From Mytilus galloprovincialis (lineage: Eukaryota > Mollusca > Bivalvia > Mytilida > Mytilidae), in assembly GCF_965363235.1 (NCBI RefSeq), contig NC_134838.1:16462441-16526440 (forward strand): a stretch of 64,000 nucleotides of DNA. Reading direction: 5' to 3'. A program made the position numbers and the translations under genes. Position 1 is the stretch's first letter. Each line of letters starts with the position of its first letter. Below the pieces are notes generated by a model, which was not told the DNA's origin, did not search any database, and saw only the letters and a list, made by a program, of their open reading frames with translations. Shown here one piece after another: positions 12,827 to 22,550 of this stretch.

Positions 12827-13557
12827 GGCGTATGACATTTGCGCCGATTTTTTAAATTTTCATTCTTTCATTTGCGCCGATTTCATTTTTTCATTTGCGC
12901 CGATTTTATATTTGCTCCTAATTGCATTTACAGTTAGACTTAGGTGAGTATACCGTGAGTAAATACTAGCCATAAATATTGCAAATGGTTGTGAGTAAGG
13001 TACGTGTATACTATTTTTTTCTACATCTCAATCTTGAACGTGTCTGCAACATTTATAGATGTAAACTACGTTCCTCTAATTTACACCCTCTTACCAGCAA
13101 AAGATCAACAGTGTTATGAAATGATGTGAAAAATAATTTGCGAGCTCTGCCGTCAAAAACATCTTTCTTTTGTGGCCGAGGTTATGCATACTAGTATTGA
13201 CTTTGAACAAGCAATGCATAACGCAATTATGGATGTTTTTCCACAATGTAGAATAGATTGTTGTCGTTTTCATCTGGCTCAGAACTGGTTGAGGAAAATC
13301 CAGTCTGTTAGGCTGAGCACAGAGTATAAAGACAAATGAAGTGACATTGGAAAATGGCTATTCCAATTGATTGACAATTGATAACATTTGTACATCTGGC
13401 TAACGGAAGAGGTCTATGGTGATAAATGAAAAATAGCATTCACCTGTCACGGTGAATTTACCTAAAACAATCGGCGCAAATGAAGAACAAAATCGGCGCA
13501 AATGAAAGAAAAAATCGACGCAACTGAAATGCAGATCGGCGCAAATGCAAAACGCTG
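12827..13557 (+). mobile_element. Decayed MULE (Mutator-like) DNA transposon, about 730 bp
   Basis: The ends are inverted: TATGACATTTGCGCCGAT on the left matches the complement of the right end ATCGGCGCAAATGCAAAACG over about 21 bp with five mismatches. Extra TTTGCGCCGATTT copies repeat inside each end (three left, four right). A 9-bp direct repeat CTGAAAATG flanks the element at 12818-12826 and 13558-13566, the target-site size typical of MULEs. Inside, 13067-13377 encodes a remnant of a MULE DDE transposase with YVPLIYTLLPAKDQQCYE, DFEQAMHNAIMDVFPQCRID and CRFHLAQNWLRKIQ. Two in-frame stops (TGA 13127-13129 and 13336-13338) and loss of both ends of the protein show that it is inactive. Confidence 0.85.
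13067..13377 (+). pseudogene. MULE transposase remnant (central DDE region)
   Basis: Read on the plus strand from TAC at 13067, the frame gives about 100 residues with the hallmark order of MULE transposases: YxLLPxK, then an Asp-containing DFExAxxNAIxxVFP block, then CxFHLxQxxxRKIQ. The middle Asp and the FH motif are present. The upstream catalytic Asp region and the downstream Glu are missing. Two in-frame stops, no start codon and no neighbouring coding exon show it is a fossil. Confidence 0.82.
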
Positions 13558-13856
13558 CTGAAAATGAGGAATGACAACAAATATAACAACAAACATGATG
13601 AGCAATACAACGCCTAAAAAATATCAACATGGATGAAACCATTGAATTGATTTATAATAAACCATGACAGAGAGAATGAAACTGTAAATTGCAAGAATGA
13701 TATACAGTATATGACATAAAAATACCTGTAGTATGACTGAATCCATCAATTCGTCGTTTGTAGGAGTTGTTTATTGATATTCTCTACAGATCACACCTTA
13801 ATTTTTATAAAGCTGTTAATTATTGAGCTCATAAATTAAATCATCTAGATTTTCGT

Positions 13857-14001
13857 CAGAGGCGGATTTGGAGGGGGCACAGGGGCCCGCCCTTTTTCTG
13901 GGAAAAATTTGGTTGATTTTTTAAGGAATCACTGAAGCATGACCGGCCCTCTCTTGGGCAGTCAATGGGCACCACTTATGAACATTTCTGGATCCGCCTC
14001 T
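13857..14001. mobile_element. MITE with AGAGGCGGAT / ATCCGCCTCT ends
   Basis: A 145-bp element with CAGAGGCGGATTTGG at one end and CTGGATCCGCCTCT at the other. TTTTCGT occurs directly on both sides (13850-13856 and 14001-14007), consistent with a target-site duplication. A second family member is at 46517-46651 and a fragment at 36956-37006. It has no coding capacity; a hAT-type origin is possible but not shown. Confidence 0.8.
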
Positions 14002-14009
14002 TTTCGTAC

Positions 14010-15120
14010 GTTATACAACTGTTGTCAATGACCTCAATTTTATGATTCGATGAACACTAAAAAAAAATGCTCTGTTATTATTTGCCTGCAACGAATCTCA
14101 ACGGATATCACTCAATATCAACGTTTGACCAAGTAACACGAAGGTAAAACACCGTCTTATGGTAATACTTTTTCGTATCCGGCAATTATCATGTTAATGT
14201 CGAAAGCCAAAACTAACAAAACTTGGCCTGCGCAAAGCTTTTAACTGTACTACTTATGTCAATTTTAGTGGGCTAATCGTACTATGCGAAAAGGGACAAA
14301 AGGAAACGAGTTAAGGGTCACCTTAAAGGGATGCTTATTTAATAAAAAAAAATATGTATTAATTGTTATCTTTGAACTAGGAATTAAATAAAACTGTCGT
14401 TCCGCGAAGTACCAACTGTGCTGTTGTTCAAAAACGTTTTTGTGTATAAAATGTTCGAAACTTGTAGTCTCAAGTGTAACTAGTGATGGTCATTCCCAAA
14501 ACGCTCATGATGTTTCAGATATTTTTCTTCTTACATCAATAATAAAAACAATCAGACAAAAATAAATAAAATTTATGTAAAAATATGTTGTTTTTTTTTT
14601 TTATAAAACTATACAATAAAGCAAAGTATATATATCTAAATAATTTAGTTCTGTCTTCAACTTACTTAAATATTTGTGAATTTTTTATACGAACGACTAC
14701 ATGCGAACTATAGTTGTTCTTTTTTCCAACCAGGTAGTTTAGTCTTTCATACATTTTAAATAGGGGAACTAAAAATATATATCTTATAAGAGCTTGTGTC
14801 CCTTATTTTTCAAAATAGATGAACTTGAAAAAACGTAAACGTCAGGTTTTACTTTTCCTCTGTAAAGGTCACATTTATATAAATTCATACGGCTATAACA
14901 ATTATTCTAAGTGATTTGTATACTTAAAAAAAAAAGAACACAGTTTGAAATGAGCGATAAATGATTGTTAATTTTATCCTGAAAAAAAAAAATATCACAG
15001 TCGTACATATAGTCCGATTTTTTAAACCAAAGCACAATTATCTTGTTCCACTACAGTGGTGCGTGTACTGACAAAATGAAACACTGCGAATCATAAAACC
15101 GACACAGTCCTGCATAAAGA
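14010..15120. other. Non-coding, probable 3' UTR/flank of the PMP22-like gene
   Basis: No open frame or recognisable repeat was seen in this 1.1 kb. It directly follows the stop codon of the minus-strand PMP22-like gene, so its right part is probably 3' UTR. Confidence 0.4.
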
Positions 15121-18100
15121 CTAGACAAAGACAGTACTATCCCGTTTAAATGAAAGTTTCCATTGAGCATGTTTCTGGACATGTACGGCAAGAGCTTTTG
15201 AATCATCTTCTGGATCGGAATCAGTTTCCACTATTTCATTTAAATGAAAACGACCTCTCTTTATTTGAATAATAATAATATCTGCCAGAATTACCTTCAA
15301 AGGAAAAAGTTAAAAATGGAAACCTTTAAATAATTTTTAAAACCACATGCATCAATGCAAATACAGAAAACATATAATGAAGATTAAAACAATGACATAT
15401 AGCATTACACTTTTTTGTTGGTTGTCGAGCAGTATCATACAAATCTATTATCTCAGTTTGTCATCATAAATATATGTATGAAATACTTCTCACTGGACAG
15501 TAAATCAACAAAAGTCTATCAAATTTTGCGTAGGTTTGAATATGGTTTTATAATACAAGTTGTCTATGTATGTGCTCTTTAGCTTGTTGAGTGTTAATTG
15601 TCACGTCGATGTTGCCATACTGCAAATTTTTCCTTATAGACTAATGATTTTATGTTGACCATTCGGTGCCTTCTGTTATTTTCTATGTCGTGCTGGAGAC
15701 CATATCTCTTGTTTGAAAAATTATCTTTTAGGAAAGGTAATGCTTTTGAAAATATATATCTTAATGTTAATTCATTAAAACATGTGTGCATTTTTCGTGT
15801 ATAGATTTTATTAGTATTTTACATTACACTGTACAACATACATCGAAGCCCTCCAGGCAAAGCGTAAGAAATTGTGGATAAGACAGTCTGTAAATATTGG
15901 GCTTTACATTTCGTGTAAGACAAACTTGTAAATCTCTGATCTGTACTTAGTTTCGTTCATGATGTGGGGATGTATACATACCCTACCACGTCCGGTCTGT
16001 GTTCAGGTTAAATGTTTTTTCCTGCTCTTTATCGATCTGATGAGTTCAGCCACTTTCAATTTTTTTTATATTTTGTTCTTTTGTTCTACTTTTACATCAG
16101 TGTGTCGGATTAGTGAAAGGGTTTGGCACCAGCAAACTAGATTAACTTCGGCCTCTTCTACATGTGCCAGTGAGTCCCAAGCCAGGAGCCAGTAATACAG
16201 TGCACGGTTGTCGTTTGTTGCTGTATATCATATTTGTTTTTCGTTCATAGTTTTTTTTTAAACCAGGCCATTCTTTTTCTTGTTTGAATTGTTCTATATT
16301 TGTCATTTCTTAGCATTCAAAAGCTGACTATGCGGTATGGGTTTTTGTCATTGTTGAAGACCTGTTGTAAGAGTACGGTGACCTATAGTTGTTAACTACG
16401 ATGCCATTTGGTCTCTGGTGGAGAGTTGTCTCATTGTCATTAGACCATACCTCTTTATATTTATTTATATATTGTAAGTTCATACCATAATTAATGAATA
16501 TACTCCTCCAGCACATCCTAACCCAAAAGACCATGACAGCTGTGATACACGATGAGTAGCTAATATGATACATCCTATGAGAGTTAGTAATCCTGGAAAA
16601 ATAAAAACATTGATATTCAGACTGGTTTGACTGCAAAAAACTCTTTGCATATTCTGAAAGCTTGGAGATTTTAAATTTATACATATTTTTTTCATTGTAA
16701 ATGGTAGAATGTTGTTCTCTTTGGAGAAGATGTTTTTTTATTTATTAGGATTGGCTCACAGGGACCATTGTGAAATATCTTACATTATCTAATAACAAAA
16801 ATTAGAAAGAAAACAGGACAAATAGTTATAACATACATTTTTTTTATCTTTGAATTAAAAAAAAATAGATCTGAATTTTAATTTAATGTCCTTGTTCGTC
16901 AATTAATATCGCCAAGTTTGGTGACGCCAATATTTGCAAGTGTAATTAAATTGAAACCTTAAAAGCCTAACCTAGTATAGTTAGCATCATATTCTATACT
17001 ACAAACTGTGGTAAGATTAAATCAATTACATACCTGAAATTGTATATATTAAATTAAAGATACAGCCTGCAATGATTTCATGGAGCCAGTCGTAGTCGAA
17101 TGGGTTCCCCGAGTCTGTACCATCACCCACCACATCTCGAACATAGAAACGCCACAGTGTGAACACTATTAAAACAACCAACAGGAATGTGTTGAACAAA
17201 AGTGAAATTACCTGAAACCAGAGATTCACCTCCTGATCTGGAAATGAAAGTGAAATGTATAATGTAATACATTGATAGTTATTAATTAGATAGACTAGTG
17301 TAATAGGAGAATAAGGAGATGTTGTGGGACTGCCAATGAGACATCCCGACATTTCAAATGAACAATCAACTATATGCGATCGTAAGCTCGTCGACTGTGC
17401 AAAAACACATACCGATTAGTTACCTATATAACAGACCAGTACATGATTTCAAACGGTAAAACTTAACGGCATGATTTACGCTAAAACAATAAACGAACAA
17501 CTAATTTGACAGTCAGCTACCACAGGCAACCACATAATTACAGGCGCCTGAATTTCGAAAAGCAGATGGGAAAAACGTTTGTGAACGCTCAACCTTCCTC
17601 TAACCCACAGTAAAACCTAATGACAAACTGTAAAGTCAGTTGGAATTGGCTTCACTCGTCAGTTTGGGACGAAATAGAAAAAAAACTAACTTAAAGTAAA
17701 AAGACACAAAGTACCGATCTAAGAATAGAAAAATTACCGAAAGCAAGTCCAAAGCCAATTACAAGTTTATAAATCATCACGATTCTCTTAGATTTATTAT
17801 CAATCCGTACACATCCAATGGATTTAGTAAAGACGAAATAAATAGTCTGAGAAGTGTATGACATTGTACAATGACAAACATAAGTACATCAAGCTGGTTG
17901 CCATATTCTTCAATAAGTTCGTACATAAACTGCCTACAATCAACAACAATAAAGCAACATAACACAAACGCATAATTCGAAAGGTTATTTTTCTTTCCGA
18001 AAATGCAATTCATTTCTTCGATATCCTTGAAATGTCCGGTTTTACGTAAAGATGTTGGACCTAAGACCCATAAATTGTTTTAGTACCAACCATTTGCACA

Positions 18101-19283
18101 TGTAAAATGTTGATGCGATCGCTTAATATTCTTTAACCGTGACTTTGGAATGAAAACAGTAATAAAAACGAAATTACATTGACTACAGCATAAAGGAATA
18201 TTGAGTCATGAATTAGAAGCACGCCATATCCATTCTTCAAGGTTCTAAAAGCTAGAAAGTGTCAATATTAACTGTAAACACGAATTAAATGTTAAAGCAC
18301 GCAAATCCACGGAACAAAATTGTATAATAAATTAATAATACAACTTATAGATTGAAAAGATTAAATATGAATGTGTCGATAATTCAACTAAATAGTAAAT
18401 AACAAATTAAATCCAAAGTAGTATGTTGCATATATGCATAATTGATTTTCATTTTTACTGAGTTTGAAATCAATCATAATGTATGTTAATGTTTTGCCTT
18501 TCTGTTTAAAGACTAAGGCATTTGTATTGTAGTTGTATGTTAAATCAGTGCTGCTGAATCGTTCTCTAAAACATAAGCATTCAAAGTCTTACACAAACAT
18601 AGTCTATGTTTACACAAATTGTGACTATGGTGGAGAGTTGTCTCATTGTCACTTATACCACATCTTCTTATATCTATGTGAAATAATGTGCGCAGTTACA
18701 AACTCTTCTGGTTTTAAGATCTTTTAACAAAGAAAAGAGTAATCTTAGACAAACGTAGAATGTTCAAGTATCCATGAGAATGTTATCCTATTTTCACTAA
18801 TACCTTATACGTTTTTTTTTCCTGTAATGCTTATGAATAAAGAGCCCTATCTGTTTTGTTTATTCTTAAAATAAGTATATACAATGTATATTAGATACCC
18901 CTGACTATTTCCTTCCTCCTTAAACTGTAAAATTCTTAGATAAGTCGGTCTATACAGCCGAAATCGAAAGTAAATGATTTGATATAGTCATCAACGTGTG
19001 GTAAAGAATACTGAACTATACTTGAAAATAGACTTAGAGGTTATGGATACTTACATAAACTGTCGTGAATAAAACATCCCCTTAAACTGCTTGTATGATT
19101 CAATGTCAAACAGTCACTACAGCTGTAAAACAGTCCAATTTCGTGACACCCTTCGATCACCCAGAAGGGAGAAAAGAATCCTATGAAATGTAATGCGTAT
19201 CCGAATAAAAATACACTAAGTAAAGTACACGGAGTGATTTGGAACACACCTATATCTATTCGTACAGTTCGTCTTTTCGCCAT
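15121..19283 (-). CDS. Four-transmembrane PMP22/claudin-like membrane protein, 4 exons
   Basis: Minus-strand exons 19283-19055, 17237-17034, 16592-16486 and 15294-15121 join in phase (229+204+107+174 nt) into 237 aa from MAKRRTVR to STVFV and stop. Hydrophobic segments lie at about residues 19-39, 82-105, 131-156 and 168-190, the PMP22/claudin order. The first extracellular loop has W41, then G50-L51, C55 and C58, a loose form of the family W-GLW-C-C signature, plus an N-glycosylation site at N62. The C-terminal tail is acidic (ETDSDPEDDS). Exon 3 could be read on to a stop at 16480-16482, but that cuts TM4 in half. Splicing at GTATGA to 15294 adds VILADIIIIQIKRGRF and completes TM4, so I prefer it. 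Such proteins act in cell junctions, channel regulation or membrane adhesion. The exact subfamily is unknown. Confidence 0.8.
16165..16470 (+). repeat. Mussel-type dispersed repeat, 3' end copy
   Basis: It runs through GCCAGGAGCCAGTAATACAG, GCGGTATGGGTTTTTGTC, GGTGACCTATAGTTGTTAAC and GGAGAGTTGTCTCATTG, the ordered words of the abundant mussel repeat. It lies in intron 3 of the PMP22-like gene and ends just before its exon 3 (in plus coordinates). Confidence 0.75.
17490..17770 (-). repeat. Diverged copy of the mussel-type dispersed repeat
   Basis: It contains CAACCACATAATTACAGGCGC, CTCAACCTTCCTCTAACC and an AAGACACAAAGTACCGATCT stretch, matching the reverse-orientation word order of the copy at 11270. 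It lies in intron 1 of the PMP22-like gene. Confidence 0.55.
18622..18685 (+). repeat. Short fragment of the mussel-type dispersed repeat
   Basis: Only the end of the family is present: TGGTGGAGAGTTGTCTCATT followed by ACCACATCTTCTTAT. It lies in intron 1 of the PMP22-like gene. Confidence 0.65.
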
Positions 19284-19330
19284 ATTTATTTTTACCTATA
19301 TATTTATATATATATATACCGGTATATACC
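19284..19330 (-). promoter_or_regulatory. Candidate TATA-rich leader/promoter of the PMP22-like gene
   Basis: A TATATATATA run at about 19300-19325 lies 20-40 bases upstream (on the minus strand) of the ATG at 19283. It could be a TATA element, but it may equally be part of a simple repeat and is unusually close to the start codon. Confidence 0.25.
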
Positions 19331-19730
19331 TGTTGTAAGGTCCAATGATTTCTAAAATAGTTATTATATGAGTGTAAAACGATAGCGTGGGAGATAAAAG
19401 GGACGAAAGGTAATATTTAACTAAATTGTCGATTTAATATTAAGTTCACGTATTTTCAGTATGACTCTATCAAATCAAATTAAAGAGAATAACAATAAAA
19501 AAATGAACAATAAGATATTGAACTTCTGTTAAGCGCGTCACATTCGGGTCCGTTGATCTCTACGTTTGCACGAAGTACAAAGGAAAAGGGAACGTGACCA
19601 AGAAGGATAAGCCAAGAGCCCGTTGAAAATAATTTGTGAAAAGTTGCTTAATATTGTAAAGAATTTAATAATTTCCTCTATTTCATATTATTTTTTTTCA
19701 AATTTCTGAGTATAAAGAAAACGCGTTTAG

Positions 19731-21105
19731 AAATTAATAACAAAATGAAAAAAAAAGAGAGAAAAAAGGGGGGTTGTAAGGATTGATAAGTTTACCCATA
19801 TTGTATCTAAATTTCAGGGCTCGGTAAACAGCATCTCGTTAGAATTAGGATATAATATCCAGTTTGAAATTAGTTTTCTACAGGTACATACACATAAAAA
19901 TTAAAAATTACGTTCACTGAAATCTAAAACGTTGTGGCTATAGCGTACGGGCATAGCGAACGAGTTGTGATATATATGTTACAGTGAATTTGTGAAATCA
20001 GGGATTTTGTAAAATCACTGAAATAAGTAGTGATTTTGTAAAATCCCTAACAGTTTTAGTGATAATATTGCAAGGGATTTTGTAAATTCCTAATTTCAAT
20101 TTTAAACTTGATATTAGAAATGTCACAATACAAATTAAACAAGCATTCTAGATGTGAGTATTGTCTGGCATTACATAGTTTACTTATCGGTTAATGTAAT
20201 GAAATTAATAACAAAATGAAAAAAAGAAAAAGGGGGGTTGTAAGGATTGATAAGTTTACCCATATTGTATCTAAATTTCAGGGCTCGGTAAACAGCATCT
20301 CGTTAGAATTAGGATATAATATCCAGTTTGAAATTAGTTTTCTACAGGTACATACACATAAAAATTAAAAATTACGTTCACTGAAATCTAAAACGTTGTG
20401 GCTATAGCGTACGGGCATAGCGAACGAGTTGTGATATATATGTTACAGTGAATTTGTGAAATCAGGGATTTTGTAAAATCACTGAAATAAGTAGTGATTT
20501 TGTAAAATCCCTAACAGTTTTAGTGATAATATTGCAAGGGATTTTGTAAATTCCTAATTTCAATTTTAAACTTGATATTAGAAATGTCACAATACAAATT
20601 AAACAAGCATTCTAGATGTGAGTATTGTCTGGCATTACATAGTTTACTTATCGGTTAATGTAATGAAATTAATAACAAAATGAAAAAAAGAAAAAGGGGG
20701 GTTGTAAGGATTGAAAAGTTTACCCATATTGTATCTAAATTTTAGGGTTCGGTAAACAGCATCTTCTTTAGAATTAGGATATAATATCCAGTTTGAAATT
20801 AGTTTTCTACAGGTACAGACACATAAAAATTAAAAATTACGTTAAATGAAATCTAAAACGTTGTGGCTATAGCGTACGGGCATAGCGAACGAGTTGTGAT
20901 ATATATATGTTACAGTGAATTTGTGAAATCAGTAGTGATTTTGTAAAATCCCACAGTTTCAGTGATAATATTGCCAGGGATTTTGTAAATTCCTGATTTC
21001 AAGTTTAAACTTGATATTAGAAATGTGTTTTAATACAAATTCAACAAGCATTCTAGATGTGAGTATTGCCTGGCATTACATAGTCCCCTATCGGTTAATG
21101 TACTG
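19731..21105. repeat. Tandem array of about 465-471 bp units, nearly 3 copies
   Basis: Units start at 19731, 20202 and 20666 (AAATTAATAACAAAATGAAA). The first two are almost identical; the third is more diverged and slightly shorter. Each holds GGGGGGTTGTAAGGATTG, TAGCGTACGGGCATAGCGAA and several GATTTTGTAAAATC dyads arranged as an inverted pair (19999-20048 in unit 1). It lies in the divergent space between the PMP22-like gene and ATG4. No reading frame. Confidence 0.92.
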
Positions 21106-22350
21106 GCACACAATTCTAACTTTATTTATAACTTGTCATTGAGTAAACAATATAACAATAATCAAGCCAATATGAGTCGACCAAGCACGACAAAACAAGT
21201 GAGGAAAACTTATTATTTGAGTGCATTTTCCCATTCCAATGAACACAACTCTGCACAAAATCATTAAACCAGACCCAAATTTGAAATGAATCTGTAACAA
21301 GTCATGATCATAAAAATTATACCAACTGTCTAATCGATATCTTTAAGCAGGACCAAATAAAATGCGGAAACTGTCATATTCAATTCTAAGACATAGGAAA
21401 AGAAAAATTCAAAATATCGATAATATCATGTAGAATATATAGCCCAGAGTGGAGAAATTTGAAAATATCAATAATATCATATCGAAGATATAGCTAAGAG
21501 TGGAGAAAATTTATATGTCGATAATTTTAAAAACATACCTGGAGTTCATGGGAAGTCTTCTATAATTAAGCAATGAGGTTTGAATAAGGTTTATTCAACT
21601 TTAAGTCTTATGGACTTACTAGACTAAGTATCATTGTATTAGTTGTCTCTGCTATTATGTTTGAATATTATGTGGGTCCTAAGTAGAGATTGATGAATTG
21701 TATGAAAGTGGATCAAACTCTCACATAAAGAAAACTTGAATTCCATAGTAAAAAATAAATAAAAACAATCTGGAATATCGTCAAAGAACTTTGTTAAAAC
21801 TTATATAAAAAAAGTAGAAGATTTTACAAAACCAAACTAAAATAAGAACTGTCAGAGATGGTACTATCGTTTCTTAAAAAAAATCAAACATAAGAGATGA
21901 CAACAATGGGAAACGTTTATTTACTTTATATAAATCTATATTCAGTATTTTTTTATTATTATTATACATGTTGTTTTTTTCTATCTAAGGAGAAAAGCAT
22001 ATTCATTTAACTTTAATGTTCCGTAAAATCGTTGGAAAAAACAACAACTTACGAATGAATTAACTCACTATATATATATAGTATTGTTAGCATGTTTTTA
22101 TTTTAAAAGGAATAATGGTCATAGAATTATGACAAGTATTCCTTATTTCAGTTCAATATTATATATATTGCAGTTATCAAAATTTATTATAAAACGTCAT
22201 TAGGAAAAATAGTGGCAATTACATTAAGCTAATTAGAAGGCTAAACTGGTTATATTAACAATGTTTAAGTTAATTAGTGTCAGAATGTCACTAATTAATT
22301 CAAACTGAGTCAGTTTATTTGTGTAATGTTTTTGAATAACACTTCTGTAA
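21106..22350. other. Non-coding intergenic stretch upstream of ATG4
   Basis: AT-rich, with a short direct repeat of GATAATATCAT and GTGGAGAAA words at 21410-21530 and no open frame. Nothing else was recognised. Confidence 0.4.
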
Positions 22351-22353
22351 ATC

Positions 22354-22393
22354 AAGGATTTGTACAGTACTGTACTACTATACAAATCCTTGT
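22354..22393. repeat. Small hairpin, 12-bp perfect arms
   Basis: CAAGGATTTGTA and TACAAATCCTTG are perfect inverted copies around a short loop that itself contains CAGTACTG. It lies about 160 bp before the ATG4 start codon, in the promoter or 5' leader region. Confidence 0.6.
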
Positions 22394-22503
22394 GTAAATA
22401 TATGAAAAACTTTGGAGACAGGTTCGGGATAATTTCTCTGTCTTTTAGAAGTATCTACCATAAAAAAACTAATGTCATGTGACCATTGTACACAAAGTTC
22501 AAG

Positions 22504-22524
22504 ATGGCGGAAGACAAGTTTTGA
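22504..22524 (+). promoter_or_regulatory. uORF / AAGATGGCGG motif in the ATG4 leader
   Basis: AAGATGGCGG at 22501-22510 matches the YY1-type initiator motif found at many animal transcription or translation starts. Its ATG opens a six-codon frame (MAEDKF) that stops at 22522-22524, 26 bases before the ATG4 start at 22551. It either marks the transcription start or acts as a short uORF. The upstream extension of the main frame begins at a GTG, so I place the real start at 22551. Confidence 0.45.
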
Positions 22525-22550
22525 CGTTTCAGTTTTTTCCCACAATAATC

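Noticed and set aside
19300-19325. TATA run as a certain promoter of the PMP22-like gene
   Set aside because: Simple TA repeats are frequent here and the distance to the ATG leaves almost no 5' UTR; kept only as a weak candidate.
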